Shown in pieces: positions 1-9,138 of a stretch of DNA of 64,000 bases. A model generated the notes under the pieces. The model had not been told where the DNA came from. It searched no databases and worked only from the letters and a program-made list of their open reading frames with translations. The first letter of the stretch is position 1. The number at the start of each line of letters is the position of its first letter. Origin of the DNA: Bryobacterales bacterium (GTDB taxonomy: Bacteria; Acidobacteriota; Terriglobia; Bryobacterales; Bryobacteraceae); contig JADZAF010000241.1 in the NCBI GenBank assembly GCA_020852755.1, positions 1-64,000 on the forward strand. The letters are read 5' to 3'. The position numbers and the translations under genes are program-made.

Positions 1-1445
1 GGGAGGTCATGGGCGACAATATGTTCCGCCTGAAGGACCGTTTCCAGCGCGATCTCTGCCTGGGCATGACCCACGAGGAGGTCATGACCAGCATCGCCCG
101 CGCCGGGCTGCGCAGCTACAAACAGCTGCCCCAGATCTGGTACCAGATCCAGACCAAGTTCCGCGATGAGCCGCGCCCCAAGTCCGGCCTGCTGCGCGTC
201 CGCCAGTTCCTCATGAAGGATTCCTACTCGTTCGACCTGGACCAGGCCGGCCTGGACGCCGCCTACGACAGGCATTACGAAGCCTACTGCCGCATCTTCA
301 GCCGCTGCGGCCTGACCTACATTCCCGTCGAAGCGCACTCCGGCGCCATGGGCGGCAGCCAGTCGCACGAATTCATGGTGGTATCCGACGCCGGCGAGGA
401 TTTCGTGGCCCGGTGCGCCGCGTGCGGCTACTCGGCCAACCTGGAAAAGGCGGTTTCGGTCGCTTCCCCGCCCCTGGCCCCCGATCCCGAGGGCGACCTC
501 TCCCCGGAGGAGTTTCACACTCCCAACCGCAAGAGCATCGCCGAGGTGGCCGAGTTCACCGGCCTCCCGGAAACCTCACAGATCAAGAGCCTGGTGATGT
601 CGGCCGGCAGCGAGCCTCTGCTGGTGCTGCTGCGCGGCGACCACCAGTTGAGCGAAACCAAACTGGCCGGCGTGGTCAGCGCCATCGACGTGCGGCCCGC
701 CCACCCGGTCGAAATCCGCGGCTGGTTCGGCGCCGATGCCGGCTCGCTCGGCCCGGTAGGCGTGCGCAACATGCGGATCGTTGCCGATACCGCCTTGCAG
801 GGACGCAGGAACATGATCGCCGGGGCGAACCGCGACGACTATCACCTCCGCCACGTCACCCCCGGAGAAGACTTCCAGGCCGAGTATTTCGATCTGCGCC
901 AGGCGGCCGCGGGCGACCGCTGCACCAACTGCGGCGCCGCGCTCGAACTGGTGAAGACCATCGAGATTGGCCATATCTTCAAGCTCGGCTACAAGTACTC
1001 CGACGCCATGGGCCTGCGGGTGCTCAAGGCCGACGGCGCCGAGGAGCGGGTGATCATGGGTTCCTACGGGATCGGCATCGAGCGGATCCTGAGCGCGGCG
1101 GTCGAACAGGGCCACGACGCGGACGGCATGATCCTGCCCCCCTCCATCGCGCCGTTCACCGTCGTGATCACCCCGGTCAACGGCGCCGACCGGGCGCAGA
1201 TGGATACCGCCCGCCGCATCTACGGGGAGTGCCTGGCCCTGGGCCTGGATGCCCTGCTGGACGACCGCGACGAGCGCCCCGGCGTCAAGTTCAAGGACGC
1301 CGACCTGGTCGGCATCCCCTTCCGCATTACGGTGGGCAAGAAGCTGGTTTCCGGAAAAGTGGAACTGGTGGAGCGTAAGAACAGGCAGGTCACCGAGGTG
1401 CCGCTGGATGGCGCGGCGGCTGCCGTGGAGGCCAGGCTCCGGTGA
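1..1445 (+). CDS. proS: Prolyl-tRNA synthetase, 5' end cut by window
   Basis: Class II synthetase that charges tRNA-Pro in the cytoplasm. The frame is open to base 3 with no stop, so the N-terminus (roughly 100 residues by family length) lies outside; the ATG at 9 is internal to the gene. Counting from that ATG I see THEE at 21-24, a motif 2 region with the R-x3-R spacing near residues 53-70, a YbaK-like editing insertion at about 165-300 (known to hydrolyse Ala-tRNA-Pro), motif 3 GIGIER near 354, and an anticodon-binding domain from about 380 to the end. The insertion marks the bacterial-type enzyme. The stop overlaps the next start by four bases. Identification is secure. Confidence 0.95.
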   Translation, partial: EVMGDNMFRLKDRFQRDLCLGMTHEEVMTSIARAGLRSYKQLPQIWYQIQTKFRDEPRPKSGLLRVRQFLMKDSYSFDLDQAGLDAAYDRHYEAYCRIFSRCGLTYIPVEAHSGAMGGSQSHEFMVVSDAGEDFVARCAACGYSANLEKAVSVASPPLAPDPEGDLSPEEFHTPNRKSIAEVAEFTGLPETSQIKSLVMSAGSEPLLVLLRGDHQLSETKLAGVVSAIDVRPAHPVEIRGWFGADAGSLGPVGVRNMRIVADTALQGRRNMIAGANRDDYHLRHVTPGEDFQAEYFDLRQAAAGDRCTNCGAALELVKTIEIGHIFKLGYKYSDAMGLRVLKADGAEERVIMGSYGIGIERILSAAVEQGHDADGMILPPSIAPFTVVITPVNGADRAQMDTARRIYGECLALGLDALLDDRDERPGVKFKDADLVGIPFRITVGKKLVSGKVELVERKNRQVTEVPLDGAAAAVEARLR

Positions 1446-2575
1446 ACGTGAACTGGCAGACGCTCCGCGCTGAGTTTCCCGCCCTTTCCGGCTGGACCTA
1501 TCTCAACACCGCCACCTTCGGCCAGCTGCCCCGCTGCGCCGTGGAGGCTGTCCGGCGGCATTTCGAGCGCCGCGACCGCTTCGCCTGCACCGACTTTCTC
1601 GACTGGTTCGGCGATGCCGACGGCATGCGCGACGTGGTGGCGCAACTGATCGGCTGCCGCGCCTCGGACGTGGCCTTCATTCAGAACGCCTCGTCCGGCC
1701 TCTCCCTCCTGCTGGGCGGGCTGGAATGGAAACCGGGCGACCAGGTGGTCACCCTCGAACACGAATTCCCCAACCACTACTACTTCCCGCAACTGCTCCG
1801 CTACCGCCAGGTCGAGTTCATCGAAACCTGCTGGGACCGCTTCTACGACGTGATCACGCCGCGCACCCGCGTGGTCGCCATCAGCACCGTGAATTACACC
1901 ACCGGGTTCCGGGCCCCGGTCGCGGAGATCGCCCGCTTCCTCCGCGAGCGCGGCGTTCTGTTCTACCTGGACGGCACCCAGAGCGTCGGCGCCCTGGAGT
2001 TCTCCTGCGACGCCGTGCAACCCGACATGTTCGCCGTCAACGGCTACAAGTGGCTGCTTTCGCCCAACGGCGCCGGGTTCATGTACGTGAGCCCGGAGCT
2101 GCGCGAGCGGCTGCAGCCCAATATCATCGGGTGGCGCAGCCATAAGGAGTGGCGGCACCCCGAAAACCTGCACGAGGGTATGCCGGAGTTCAGCCCCGAC
2201 GCCGAAAAATACGAGGGCGGCATGCTCAGCTTCGCCCCGCTCTACGGGATGGCGGCCTCCATGAAGCTGATGCTGGAGATCGGGCCCCGGCGGATCGAGC
2301 AGCGGGTTCAGGAGATCGCGGAAGCCGCTCGCGAAACCTTGCGCAGCGCCGGCGCCCGGCTGCTGTGCGACGCCGCTCCGCACTTCGATGCGCCCCTCAT
2401 CGCCGCGCAGTTCCCCGGCCTGGATGCCTCCCGCCTGGCGCGCGATCTGCGGGCCTCCGGAGTGGTGGTCTCGGCGCGCCACGGGTATCTGAGGGTATCG
2501 CCCCACTTCTACAACGACGAAACCGACCTGGACCGTTTTGCGCGCGGTCTCAAGGCCGCCTGCGGGCCGGCCTGA
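1442..2575 (+). CDS. Class V aminotransferase (cysteine desulfurase/selenocysteine lyase-like)
   Basis: PLP-dependent enzyme of the class V aminotransferase superfamily, 377 residues, cytoplasmic. The cofactor lysine is K203 in a NGYKWL context, the pyridine-ring aspartate is D177 in YLDGTQSVG, and Q180 follows as in the family. The N-terminal substrate loop and a small C-terminal domain are both present. I do not see the cysteine-containing loop of true NifS/SufS, so desulfurase activity is not assured; kynureninase-like or isopenicillin-epimerase-like members are alternatives. The GTG start at 1442 overlaps the proS stop (GTGA), suggesting translational coupling; GTG at 1448 is an alternative. 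Nothing nearby fixes the substrate. Confidence 0.85.
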   Translation: MNVNWQTLRAEFPALSGWTYLNTATFGQLPRCAVEAVRRHFERRDRFACTDFLDWFGDADGMRDVVAQLIGCRASDVAFIQNASSGLSLLLGGLEWKPGDQVVTLEHEFPNHYYFPQLLRYRQVEFIETCWDRFYDVITPRTRVVAISTVNYTTGFRAPVAEIARFLRERGVLFYLDGTQSVGALEFSCDAVQPDMFAVNGYKWLLSPNGAGFMYVSPELRERLQPNIIGWRSHKEWRHPENLHEGMPEFSPDAEKYEGGMLSFAPLYGMAASMKLMLEIGPRRIEQRVQEIAEAARETLRSAGARLLCDAAPHFDAPLIAAQFPGLDASRLARDLRASGVVVSARHGYLRVSPHFYNDETDLDRFARGLKAACGPA

Positions 2576-2613
2576 GACAGTAAGAAATCCATCAAATATT
2601 CAATAAGGCACGA

Positions 2614-2656
2614 TACATTTTCGCTTTGATTCACCTGGGCTATTTTGGAAAATGTA
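2614..2656. promoter_or_regulatory. 9-bp inverted repeat, possible activator site
   Basis: TACATTTTC at 2614-2622 and its exact reverse complement GAAAATGTA at 2648-2656, separated by 25 bases. It lies about 110-150 bases upstream of the -24/-12 element, which is where enhancer-binding proteins of sigma-54 systems commonly bind. It could equally be an operator or the stem of a weak terminator for the upstream aminotransferase gene. Confidence 0.35.
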
Positions 2657-2765
2657 GCGGCCGGTACAAGAAAGCATAGAAATTCCGGGCCGTTTCCTTT
2701 CTTCCCTCTTGACAGCCGCCGGGAACTCTGTGAAGAGAAAGAAGGATCAGATGAGACGGGGGTTT

Positions 2766-2781
2766 TGGCACCGTGCTTGCA
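2766..2781 (+). promoter_or_regulatory. Sigma-54 (-24/-12) promoter
   Basis: TGGCAC, five bases, TTGCA: this matches the RpoN consensus, with GG and GC dinucleotides separated by exactly ten bases. Predicted transcription start is near 2792, giving a leader of about 130 bases before the TonB receptor start at 2921. rpoN itself is in this window at 24403. The element sits inside an inverted repeat (CCGTGCTT at 2771-2778, AAGCACGG at 2784-2791), so a hairpin origin of the match cannot be excluded. Confidence 0.6.
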
Positions 2782-2920
2782 CCAAGCACGGCCAAACCGG
2801 ATCAACAGCCACTGACGGGTGGTGGTAGTTAAATCACCCGGGTAGTGGTGGGGTTTGCCTCATCGCTGGGATTCCAACCTGCAAGTTCTGTTTGAGGCGA
2901 AGGCTAAAGGGAGGGTTATT

Positions 2921-5900
2921 GTGAATCAACGAAGGACTCGCCGGATCAGTGTGCGCCCGCTGCCGCTGGCATCTCTGGGCGCCGCGCTGCTGCTCCTGCT
3001 TCCGGCTTACGGCCAGGAGCGTTTTGGAGCCATCCTGGGAACCGCTACCGACTCGAGCCGGGCCGTGCTGCCCGACGTGACGGTCACCATCACCAACAGA
3101 GCCACCAATCGTGCTTTCACCACGGCCACTCGGAGCGACGGGAATTTCAACGCCCCCGAGCTTGAGCCCGGCCGTTATTCCGTGCGGTTCGAGAAGACCG
3201 GGTTTTCCAGGTTCGAATCCCCGGACGTACTGCTGCTGGTCGGCCGGACCACGCGGGTCGACGCCGTCATGCAGGTGGGCACTCTCGAGCAGACGGTGCA
3301 GGTCACCGAAGCCGCGCCCCTGATCGACACCACCAGCACCATGATCGCCCACAACGTCACGGCCGAGGAGTTTGACCGCCTGCCCAAGGGACGCGATTTC
3401 CAGGGCGTGGCGCTGCTCTCCACGTCCGTCAATACCGGGCAGATCGAAGGCGGCTACCAGGTCAACGGAGCCAGCGCCGCCGAGAATAACTACTACATCG
3501 ACGGAGTATCCACCAACAGCCTGATCGACGGCAGCGCCCGCCAGAGCGCTCCCTTCGAATACCTGCAGGAAGTCCAGGTGAAGACGGCCGGCCTGGAAGC
3601 CGAGTACGGAGGCGCGCTGGGAGGAGTGGTTTCCGCCATCACCAAGTCCGGCGGCAACGACTTCCACGGCGAGGCTCACTACTACTACTTCGGCAACCGC
3701 CTGAATGCCGGTCCGGTCAAGCGCCTGCAACTGGACCCGATCACCGAAACCAGTTACTCCTACGTTCAGGACGAGAAGCAGAAACGCGATTTCCACGAGT
3801 TCGGCGCCTCGCTGGGCGGGCCATTCATCAAGAACAAGTTGTTCTTCTACAGCTCGATTTCGCCGCGCTGGCAGCGCGCCACTTACAACTACCTGTTCAA
3901 CAACGGGACCGAACCGGGCAGCCTGGATCGCAAGGCCCACGCCATGAGCTGGTTCAACAAGCTTTCGTTCGATCCCTGGAGCCGCGTGCGCACCAATTTC
4001 ACCTGGCTGTACACGCCCCAGTACCTGACCGGATCGCTGCCCGTCTACGACGGCATGCAGCCCAACGTCAGCACCCGCAGCCGCGAATCGGCTCTGGGCG
4101 GGAGCACCCGCGGGTTTAACCAGCCCGAGCAGAGTTACACAGGGAACATCGATCTGGCCGTCACCAATACCTCGCTGCTCAGCGTGCGCGGCGGACGTTA
4201 CTATCTGAACTACAAAGAGGTCGGCATCCCCTACAGCTATTACACCTGGTGGCAGGCCTCGTCAGTCGGCATGGAGGGCGTTCCGCCGCAGCTGCAATTG
4301 CCGCTCGGTTACGTCACTCCCAGCGCCGCCCAGACCATCTGGGACAATACCACCCGCACTTACGTGCAGGCCGATTTCAGTCAGTTCCTGAGCTTCGCGG
4401 GGCAGCACAATCTCAAGGCCGGCATCGGCACCCAGAAGAACGTCAACAACGTCAACGATTCCTGGTACGGGCCGCTGGGCCGGGCCCGCCTTTACTGGGG
4501 CCGCGCGTTCCGCGGCCTGACCGGAACCTACGGCTACTACCTGGTGGAGGACGGTCGCACCGAAGGTTCCACCGGGGGCCACATCACCCATATCTACATC
4601 CAGGATTCCTGGCGAATCCATCCGCGCTTGACCCTGAACATCGGCCTGCGAACCGAGAAGGAGACCATCCCGTCCTTCCGCCGCGACATTCAGGACTACG
4701 CCTTCCAGTTCGGCTACGGAGATAAGATTGCCCCCCGCGTGGGCGCCAGCTTCGACCTGTTCGGCGACGGCAAGGTGAAGATCTCCGGCGCCTGGGGCCG
4801 CTTCTACGACTGGACCAAGTACGACCTGGCGCGCGGCACCTTCGGCGGCGATATCTGGCACGGCTACTACCGCTCCCTGGACACCCTGGACGTCTTCAAC
4901 CTGAACCTGAAGAACATGCCGGGCCGCAACCTGTGGACTGGTGAGTTCCGCGACTTCCGTGTGCCGGGCTTCGAGGACCTGGATCCCAACGTGAAGCCCA
5001 TGAGCGCCGATATCCTCAACGTCGGCGTGGAGTACGAGATCCGCCCGCAGACCGTGTTCTCGGCCCGTTACGTGCGCAACCACTTGAACCGCACCATCGA
5101 GGACATGGGCGCCCTGGACGCCGAGGGCAACGAAGTGTACCGCTACGGGAACCCGGGCGAGGGCACCAACACCATCGCTCCCGTCTCCGGCGCCACCTGC
5201 GTGGTCACGCTGCCCAACGGGGCCTGCGGCTTCCCCATGCCCAGGGCCAAGCGCGTCTACGACGCCATGGAGTTGTCCCTGACGCGGCGCTTCAGCGGCG
5301 GCTGGTTCGCCAATGCCAGTTACGTCTATAGCAAGCTGTGGGGCAATTACGCGGGACTGCAGAGCACCGACGAGATCCGGCCGCCCACCCTGCCCTACAC
5401 TTCGCCCGGCAACCAGTCGTTTGCCGGCCAGATGCAGCGCACCGGCGGCAACGCCAACCGCTACTTCGACCTGGACGAGGCCATGTGGGACGCGAACGGC
5501 AACGCCGGGCTGTATGGCCGCCTGCCTACCGACCGGCCGCACGTTTTCAAGTTCTACGGATCCAGGCAGTTCGGTTTCGGAACCGAAGTCGGCGGATTCT
5601 TCCGCCTTACCAGCGGCACGCCCATGACCACCCAGGTCACCACCATCAACGGCATCCCGGTCTACGTGAACGGCCGCGGCGACATGGGCCGCACGCCGGT
5701 CTTCAGCCAGACCGACCTCGTGGTGGCCCACGAAGTGCGCATGGGTGAAGTCAAGAGGCTGCGCTTCGAATTCAACATGGTGAACCTCTTCAACCAGAAA
5801 ACCAGCATGTTCCTCTACGACCGGTACAACCGCGAGGAGAACTCCGGTTCCGCCGGCGTCGACCTGCATGCGGTCGATCTATCCAAGGGGTTCGATTACA

Positions 5901-6016
5901 AGGCGCTCGTGGCGCAGACCCCCGACGGGGCCAAGGCTCTCGATCCGCGCTACGGCAAGGATGCCATCTTCAACGAGGGCTTCCAGGGCCGCTTCGGCAT
6001 CAAGTTCATCTTCTGA
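2921..6016 (+). CDS. TonB-dependent receptor, Oar-like, with carboxypeptidase-regulatory-like domain
   Basis: Outer-membrane receptor of the large Oar-like family abundant in Acidobacteriota, thought to import bulky substrates such as glycans or peptides with TonB energy. I chose the GTG at 2921 (1031 residues) because AAAGGGAGGG lies just upstream and the protein then starts directly with a signal peptide: a basic N-terminus, a leucine-rich core, and likely cleavage near AYGQ. The longer frame from 2855 adds nonsense residues. Next come a beta-sandwich carboxypeptidase-regulatory-like domain (about 30-115), a plug domain (about 125-230) and a large beta barrel with aromatic-rich strands ending in F-I-F, typical for BAM recognition. 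Substrate unknown. Probably transcribed from the sigma-54 element upstream. Confidence 0.92.
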   Translation: MNQRRTRRISVRPLPLASLGAALLLLLPAYGQERFGAILGTATDSSRAVLPDVTVTITNRATNRAFTTATRSDGNFNAPELEPGRYSVRFEKTGFSRFESPDVLLLVGRTTRVDAVMQVGTLEQTVQVTEAAPLIDTTSTMIAHNVTAEEFDRLPKGRDFQGVALLSTSVNTGQIEGGYQVNGASAAENNYYIDGVSTNSLIDGSARQSAPFEYLQEVQVKTAGLEAEYGGALGGVVSAITKSGGNDFHGEAHYYYFGNRLNAGPVKRLQLDPITETSYSYVQDEKQKRDFHEFGASLGGPFIKNKLFFYSSISPRWQRATYNYLFNNGTEPGSLDRKAHAMSWFNKLSFDPWSRVRTNFTWLYTPQYLTGSLPVYDGMQPNVSTRSRESALGGSTRGFNQPEQSYTGNIDLAVTNTSLLSVRGGRYYLNYKEVGIPYSYYTWWQASSVGMEGVPPQLQLPLGYVTPSAAQTIWDNTTRTYVQADFSQFLSFAGQHNLKAGIGTQKNVNNVNDSWYGPLGRARLYWGRAFRGLTGTYGYYLVEDGRTEGSTGGHITHIYIQDSWRIHPRLTLNIGLRTEKETIPSFRRDIQDYAFQFGYGDKIAPRVGASFDLFGDGKVKISGAWGRFYDWTKYDLARGTFGGDIWHGYYRSLDTLDVFNLNLKNMPGRNLWTGEFRDFRVPGFEDLDPNVKPMSADILNVGVEYEIRPQTVFSARYVRNHLNRTIEDMGALDAEGNEVYRYGNPGEGTNTIAPVSGATCVVTLPNGACGFPMPRAKRVYDAMELSLTRRFSGGWFANASYVYSKLWGNYAGLQSTDEIRPPTLPYTSPGNQSFAGQMQRTGGNANRYFDLDEAMWDANGNAGLYGRLPTDRPHVFKFYGSRQFGFGTEVGGFFRLTSGTPMTTQVTTINGIPVYVNGRGDMGRTPVFSQTDLVVAHEVRMGEVKRLRFEFNMVNLFNQKTSMFLYDRYNREENSGSAGVDLHAVDLSKGFDYKALVAQTPDGAKALDPRYGKDAIFNEGFQGRFGIKFIF

Positions 6017-6033
6017 TCGCGCTCCCGGCGTAG

Positions 6034-6039
6034 TATCCT
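6034..6039 (+). promoter_or_regulatory. -10 element TATCCT, predicted leaderless start
   Basis: TATCCT ends six bases before the GTG start at 6046, so transcription would begin at about the first base of the start codon. There is no Shine-Dalgarno sequence. The same TATCCT-six-base arrangement occurs before the exported RidA gene at 28657. Confidence 0.4.
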
Positions 6040-6045
6040 GCCTGC

Positions 6046-6834
6046 GTGGGCGCCCCGATCCAGGTTCATGGCCATCGGGGCGCCCGCGCCGTTTTTCCCG
6101 AAAACACGCTGCCCGCCTTTCTGCACGCCATCGAAGCCGGCGCCGACGTTCTGGAACTCGACCTGGCGGTGACCCGGGACGACGTTCTGGTTGTCTGCCA
6201 CGATCCGGTCCTGAGCCGCCGCTGCCTCGGCCCGGGCGGCAGCCGGGTGATCCGCTCGCTGACCCTCCGGGAACTGCGCCGGTGGGACTGCGGCTCCATC
6301 CCCCATCCACGCTTTCCCCGTCAGCAACCAGTCCCGGGAGCCCCGGTGCCGACGCTGGACGAGATCTTTGAACTTGCCTCGCGCGGCCGCTTCCTGTTCA
6401 ACGTGGAAACCAAGATTTTCCGGCACCGGCCCCGCTATACGCCCTCTCCCGATCGCTACGCCGAGCTATTGCTGGAGCGCATCCGCGCGCACCGGCTCGA
6501 GCGCCGCGTGATCGTGCAATCCTTCGATTTCCGCACCCTGCGAGCCATGAAGCGGCTCGCTCCGGGAATCCGCCTGGCCGCTCTCTGCCAGGTGGGCCTG
6601 CGCAGTTTCCGCATGATCGCCCGCCGCGCCCTGGCGGATATCGTCTCCCCCGACCTGCGGCTGCTGACCCGCCGCCGGGTGGCCGCCGCGCATCGCGCCG
6701 GGCTCCAGGTCGTACCCTGGACCGCGAACACGCCCCGGCAGTGGGACCGCCTCATCCGCGCTGGGGTGGACGGCATCATCACCGACGACCCCGCCGGCCT
6801 CATCGCCTACCTGAAAAGCCGGGGACTGCGCTGA
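6046..6834 (+). CDS. Glycerophosphodiester phosphodiesterase
   Basis: GDPD-family TIM barrel (262 residues) that hydrolyses glycerophosphodiesters to glycerol 3-phosphate and an alcohol, usually in phospholipid turnover. The family landmarks are visible: HGHRGAR at 8-14, ENT at 19-21, the metal ligands ELD at 37-39, and the catalytic HDP at 52-54. The C-terminal WTAN and ITDDP motifs are also standard. There is no signal peptide, so it is probably cytoplasmic. The GTG at 6046 is the only reasonable start; a -10-like TATCCT lies six bases upstream. It follows the TonB receptor by 29 bases but probably has its own promoter. Confidence 0.93.
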   Translation: MGAPIQVHGHRGARAVFPENTLPAFLHAIEAGADVLELDLAVTRDDVLVVCHDPVLSRRCLGPGGSRVIRSLTLRELRRWDCGSIPHPRFPRQQPVPGAPVPTLDEIFELASRGRFLFNVETKIFRHRPRYTPSPDRYAELLLERIRAHRLERRVIVQSFDFRTLRAMKRLAPGIRLAALCQVGLRSFRMIARRALADIVSPDLRLLTRRRVAAAHRAGLQVVPWTANTPRQWDRLIRAGVDGIITDDPAGLIAYLKSRGLR

Positions 6835-6905
6835 TCGCCACAGGGCCGGTGGACTTCGGTGAGATTCCAGACGCAACGCGGCTTTCCACCCGCCTCCGCT
6901 CCGGG

Positions 6906-6911
6906 TATAAT
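6906..6911 (+). promoter_or_regulatory. Consensus -10 box TATAAT
   Basis: Perfect TATAAT with TTTCCA 17 bases upstream (6883-6888) as a partial -35. The predicted start of transcription near 6918 leaves a leader of about eight bases before the ATG at 6926, too short for a normal ribosome binding site. Confidence 0.5.
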
Positions 6912-6925
6912 TCTTCCCCACCGCT

Positions 6926-8560
6926 ATGTCTGGGATCCACAGAGGGGTCCGGCTTGCGCCGCTCGTACTCGCAGCCACGCTCTTCGTTGCGAACGACCTG
7001 GCGGTGCTGAGCGGCTGGTGGAAGACCCCGCCCGGTTATGTGCCCATGGGGGTGAATCGCACCATCGACGTGGCTCAGTACATCACGTGGCTGCAGGCCT
7101 TCCAGCACCAGGCGCTGATCCCCAATCATCACCTCCCCTGGATCACGGAGCCGGCCCTCTGGAACCCTTACTTCCTGGCAGTCGCCCGTCTCTCCCGTCT
7201 GGCCGGCATTGACCTCCGCGCCGGCTTCCAGTTCTCCCGGTTTCTGGTGTATCTGTTCACGGCCTACGCCCTGCTCTACGCTTTGCGGGTCTTTACGGAT
7301 TCCCGGGGACAGGCCCTGGCCGCGTTTCTGGTCGCCGTATGCGCCGTTCCCCTCCGGTCTCTCGTGCTGCTTCCCGTTCATGTTTTCGGAATCAGGACGG
7401 GACCCGCATTCTTTCTCGCGGCGCGCGACTTTGGGGAGATCACATCGGACGGGTTTCTTCACTGCATCACGGAGAACGTCCTGGTGACGTTCGGCACGGG
7501 GATCACCCTCCTGTGCATGGCCCTGCTGGGCCGCTACTTCCAGACACGGAAGATGCACTACCTGCGCTACGCGGCGACGGGGGCGTTCCTCTCGGCGTTG
7601 CTCCACCCTTTCGAGGTCGTCGTCATCGTGGCGGCCGGGTCTCTTGCCCTTCTCCTGGCCCGCGTCGACACCCTTCCGCGCACCGCGGCTGCAGTGCTGC
7701 TTCTGGCGATTCCCGGCGCACTCGGAACAGCGCCCTACGCGGTTCTGGCGTTCCGGCACGACTGGGTGCGGGACCTGGCGGAGTGGAACGAGTGGCGCCC
7801 CGTCCCGGTGGACGAGCTCCTCCTTGCACTCGGTTTGCCTTCCATGCTGGTCCTGTTGTTCCTGGTCTGGCGACCCAGGCTCGCACAATTCAGCGATCTG
7901 CTCCTGCAGTGCTGGTTCGTTGTGGCTCTGGCAGGAGTCTATGTTCCAGGCCTGCCTTTCCAGCGCCACTTTCTGGATGGAGTCCTGTACGCCGCCGGCC
8001 TGCTTCTGGTCCGCCAGTCCGTTCAGATTGCTCCCTTGATGCGTTTCCTTCTCGGCAAGCCCCACATCGCTTTCGCTGGGCTCGGCGCCGTGTTCCTGTT
8101 GTCCCTGGCGGCCCACGCGGCGTTTCGCCTCCAGGCCTTCAGAGACGGCTACGCCATCAAGCCCAGGTTCATGTACTCCTCGGTGGCTCCGGTGGATGAA
8201 GTTGCCGCAATCGAGTGGCTGCGGCGCAATGCCCGGTCCGACCAGCTCGTCCTCGCGCCTCACGAGAACGCACCCTGGTTCGCCACCGTGCCGATGCACA
8301 GCTTCGCAAGCCACCCGAAGTCCGGCATGGCCGAATACCGGAAGCACGTCGAACTGGCGAGGGCTTTCTATGCGGGAACTTTGGAGCATGAAACCGCCCG
8401 CCGGCTCCTCTCCGATCTCGGTGTTCGCTACGTTGTGGTTCCGAACGGGAGCCGGGCGCTCCGCTACCTCTCGGATTCCCTTCTCAGAATCCGGTTCAAC
8501 GAACTTGCCATACACGAGTTTCCGGAGAACTCGATGCGGCCCTACAGGACCTCGCACTGA
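6926..8560 (+). CDS. Polytopic membrane protein, GT-C-like
   Basis: 544-residue integral membrane protein that I do not recognise by name. About ten hydrophobic segments span residues 8-420. They are followed by a soluble C-terminal part (about 425-544) holding an EWLRRN start and a YVVVPNG strand, a layout common in GT-C glycosyltransferases and DUF-type relatives that use polyprenyl-linked sugars. A first loop with acidic residues (VNRTIDVAQY near 44-53) could be the catalytic loop but lacks the clear DD/DE pair of the GT39 family. A role in envelope glycan or lipid modification is inference. It stands alone, with its own TATAAT promoter and a convergent neighbour. Confidence 0.6.
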   Translation: MSGIHRGVRLAPLVLAATLFVANDLAVLSGWWKTPPGYVPMGVNRTIDVAQYITWLQAFQHQALIPNHHLPWITEPALWNPYFLAVARLSRLAGIDLRAGFQFSRFLVYLFTAYALLYALRVFTDSRGQALAAFLVAVCAVPLRSLVLLPVHVFGIRTGPAFFLAARDFGEITSDGFLHCITENVLVTFGTGITLLCMALLGRYFQTRKMHYLRYAATGAFLSALLHPFEVVVIVAAGSLALLLARVDTLPRTAAAVLLLAIPGALGTAPYAVLAFRHDWVRDLAEWNEWRPVPVDELLLALGLPSMLVLLFLVWRPRLAQFSDLLLQCWFVVALAGVYVPGLPFQRHFLDGVLYAAGLLLVRQSVQIAPLMRFLLGKPHIAFAGLGAVFLLSLAAHAAFRLQAFRDGYAIKPRFMYSSVAPVDEVAAIEWLRRNARSDQLVLAPHENAPWFATVPMHSFASHPKSGMAEYRKHVELARAFYAGTLEHETARRLLSDLGVRYVVVPNGSRALRYLSDSLLRIRFNELAIHEFPENSMRPYRTSH

Positions 8561-8669
8561 ACCGCCGGCCACGCTGGAAGGACTTGCCCAGTGATCACTC
8601 CCAGATGCGCCGCCAGGCAGCGGTAAGGGCTCGGACCGGCACGCGGCATTCTTCGGGCGGGACTTTCGC

Positions 8670-9092
8670 CTATCGGATCAGCAGGTAGGTTACTGTCAGG
8701 CGGTAAGGCGGCGGCGGCAGATTCACGGGATGGCACAGAAGCCGGATTTCCTTCCCGATAACCGGTTTCACCAGATAGCCGTTGATATACGACGTGAACC
8801 CGTTCCAGCCGATGACGGCTTTCTCGTAGTCGAAGGAGCCGCCGGTAAAATTGTGCATCAGCCGCACTTCGAGCTTCGCGTTCGCGGTCACCGGCGTAGC
8901 CGCGTAGTTGTCCACGAAGACGTGTACCCACACGCGGATCTCCTTCCAGCCGTTAACGGGAAGGTTCAGGTCGAACAGGACTTCGTAGCCCGGTCCGAAC
9001 GGGGTCGCCAGGGCCGCGACCGCCTCGTTTTTGACCGGTTCGCCGTACTTTGTCAACGCTATGTCGATTTTGGTAACAGGTAGTGGGGGCAT
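8670..9092 (-). CDS. Hypothetical protein
   Basis: 140 residues, not recognised. No signal peptide or membrane segment. The sequence alternates hydrophobic and polar residues with many aromatic and valine positions, suggesting an all-beta fold, and it ends in a short basic tail. Coding is supported by the Shine-Dalgarno GAGAGGAAG placed correctly before the ATG at 9092 and by a perfect TATAAT at 9126-9131 on the same strand. The gene is oriented against the membrane protein gene to its left. Confidence 0.6.
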   Translation of the reverse strand: MPPLPVTKIDIALTKYGEPVKNEAVAALATPFGPGYEVLFDLNLPVNGWKEIRVWVHVFVDNYAATPVTANAKLEVRLMHNFTGGSFDYEKAVIGWNGFTSYINGYLVKPVIGKEIRLLCHPVNLPPPPYRLTVTYLLIR

Positions 9093-9125
9093 GGCTTCCT
9101 CTCCCGGCTTTTTGCTCCGGGGGTG

Positions 9126-9131
9126 ATTATA
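9126..9131 (-). promoter_or_regulatory. Consensus -10 box for the 8670-9092 gene
   Basis: Reads TATAAT on the minus strand. It lies 33 bases upstream of the ATG at 9092, leaving room for a normal leader with the visible ribosome binding site. No convincing -35 is visible. Confidence 0.5.
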
Positions 9132-9138
9132 CTGCCAA

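Larger units (their letters stand above)
2576..2920 (+). other. Gene-free leader of the TonB receptor gene
   Basis: This is the only gap above 300 bases. It is visibly richer in A+T than the coding sequence around it. It holds, in order, a 9-bp inverted repeat (2614-2656), a TTGACA hexamer at 2709 with no convincing -10, a sigma-54-type -24/-12 element (2766-2781) that lies inside a long hairpin (2761-2798), and a Shine-Dalgarno sequence near 2907-2915. No open reading frame in it looks like a gene. Confidence 0.7.

Noticed and set aside
2709-2736. TTGACA as a sigma-70 -35 box for the receptor gene
   Set aside because: No TATAAT-like sequence at 16-18 bases (TGAAGA only); the -24/-12 element downstream is a better candidate.
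4262-5869. Minus-strand open frame of 535 codons inside the TonB receptor
   Set aside because: Antisense shadow of the beta barrel; low-complexity valine/glycine/histidine composition and no start signals.
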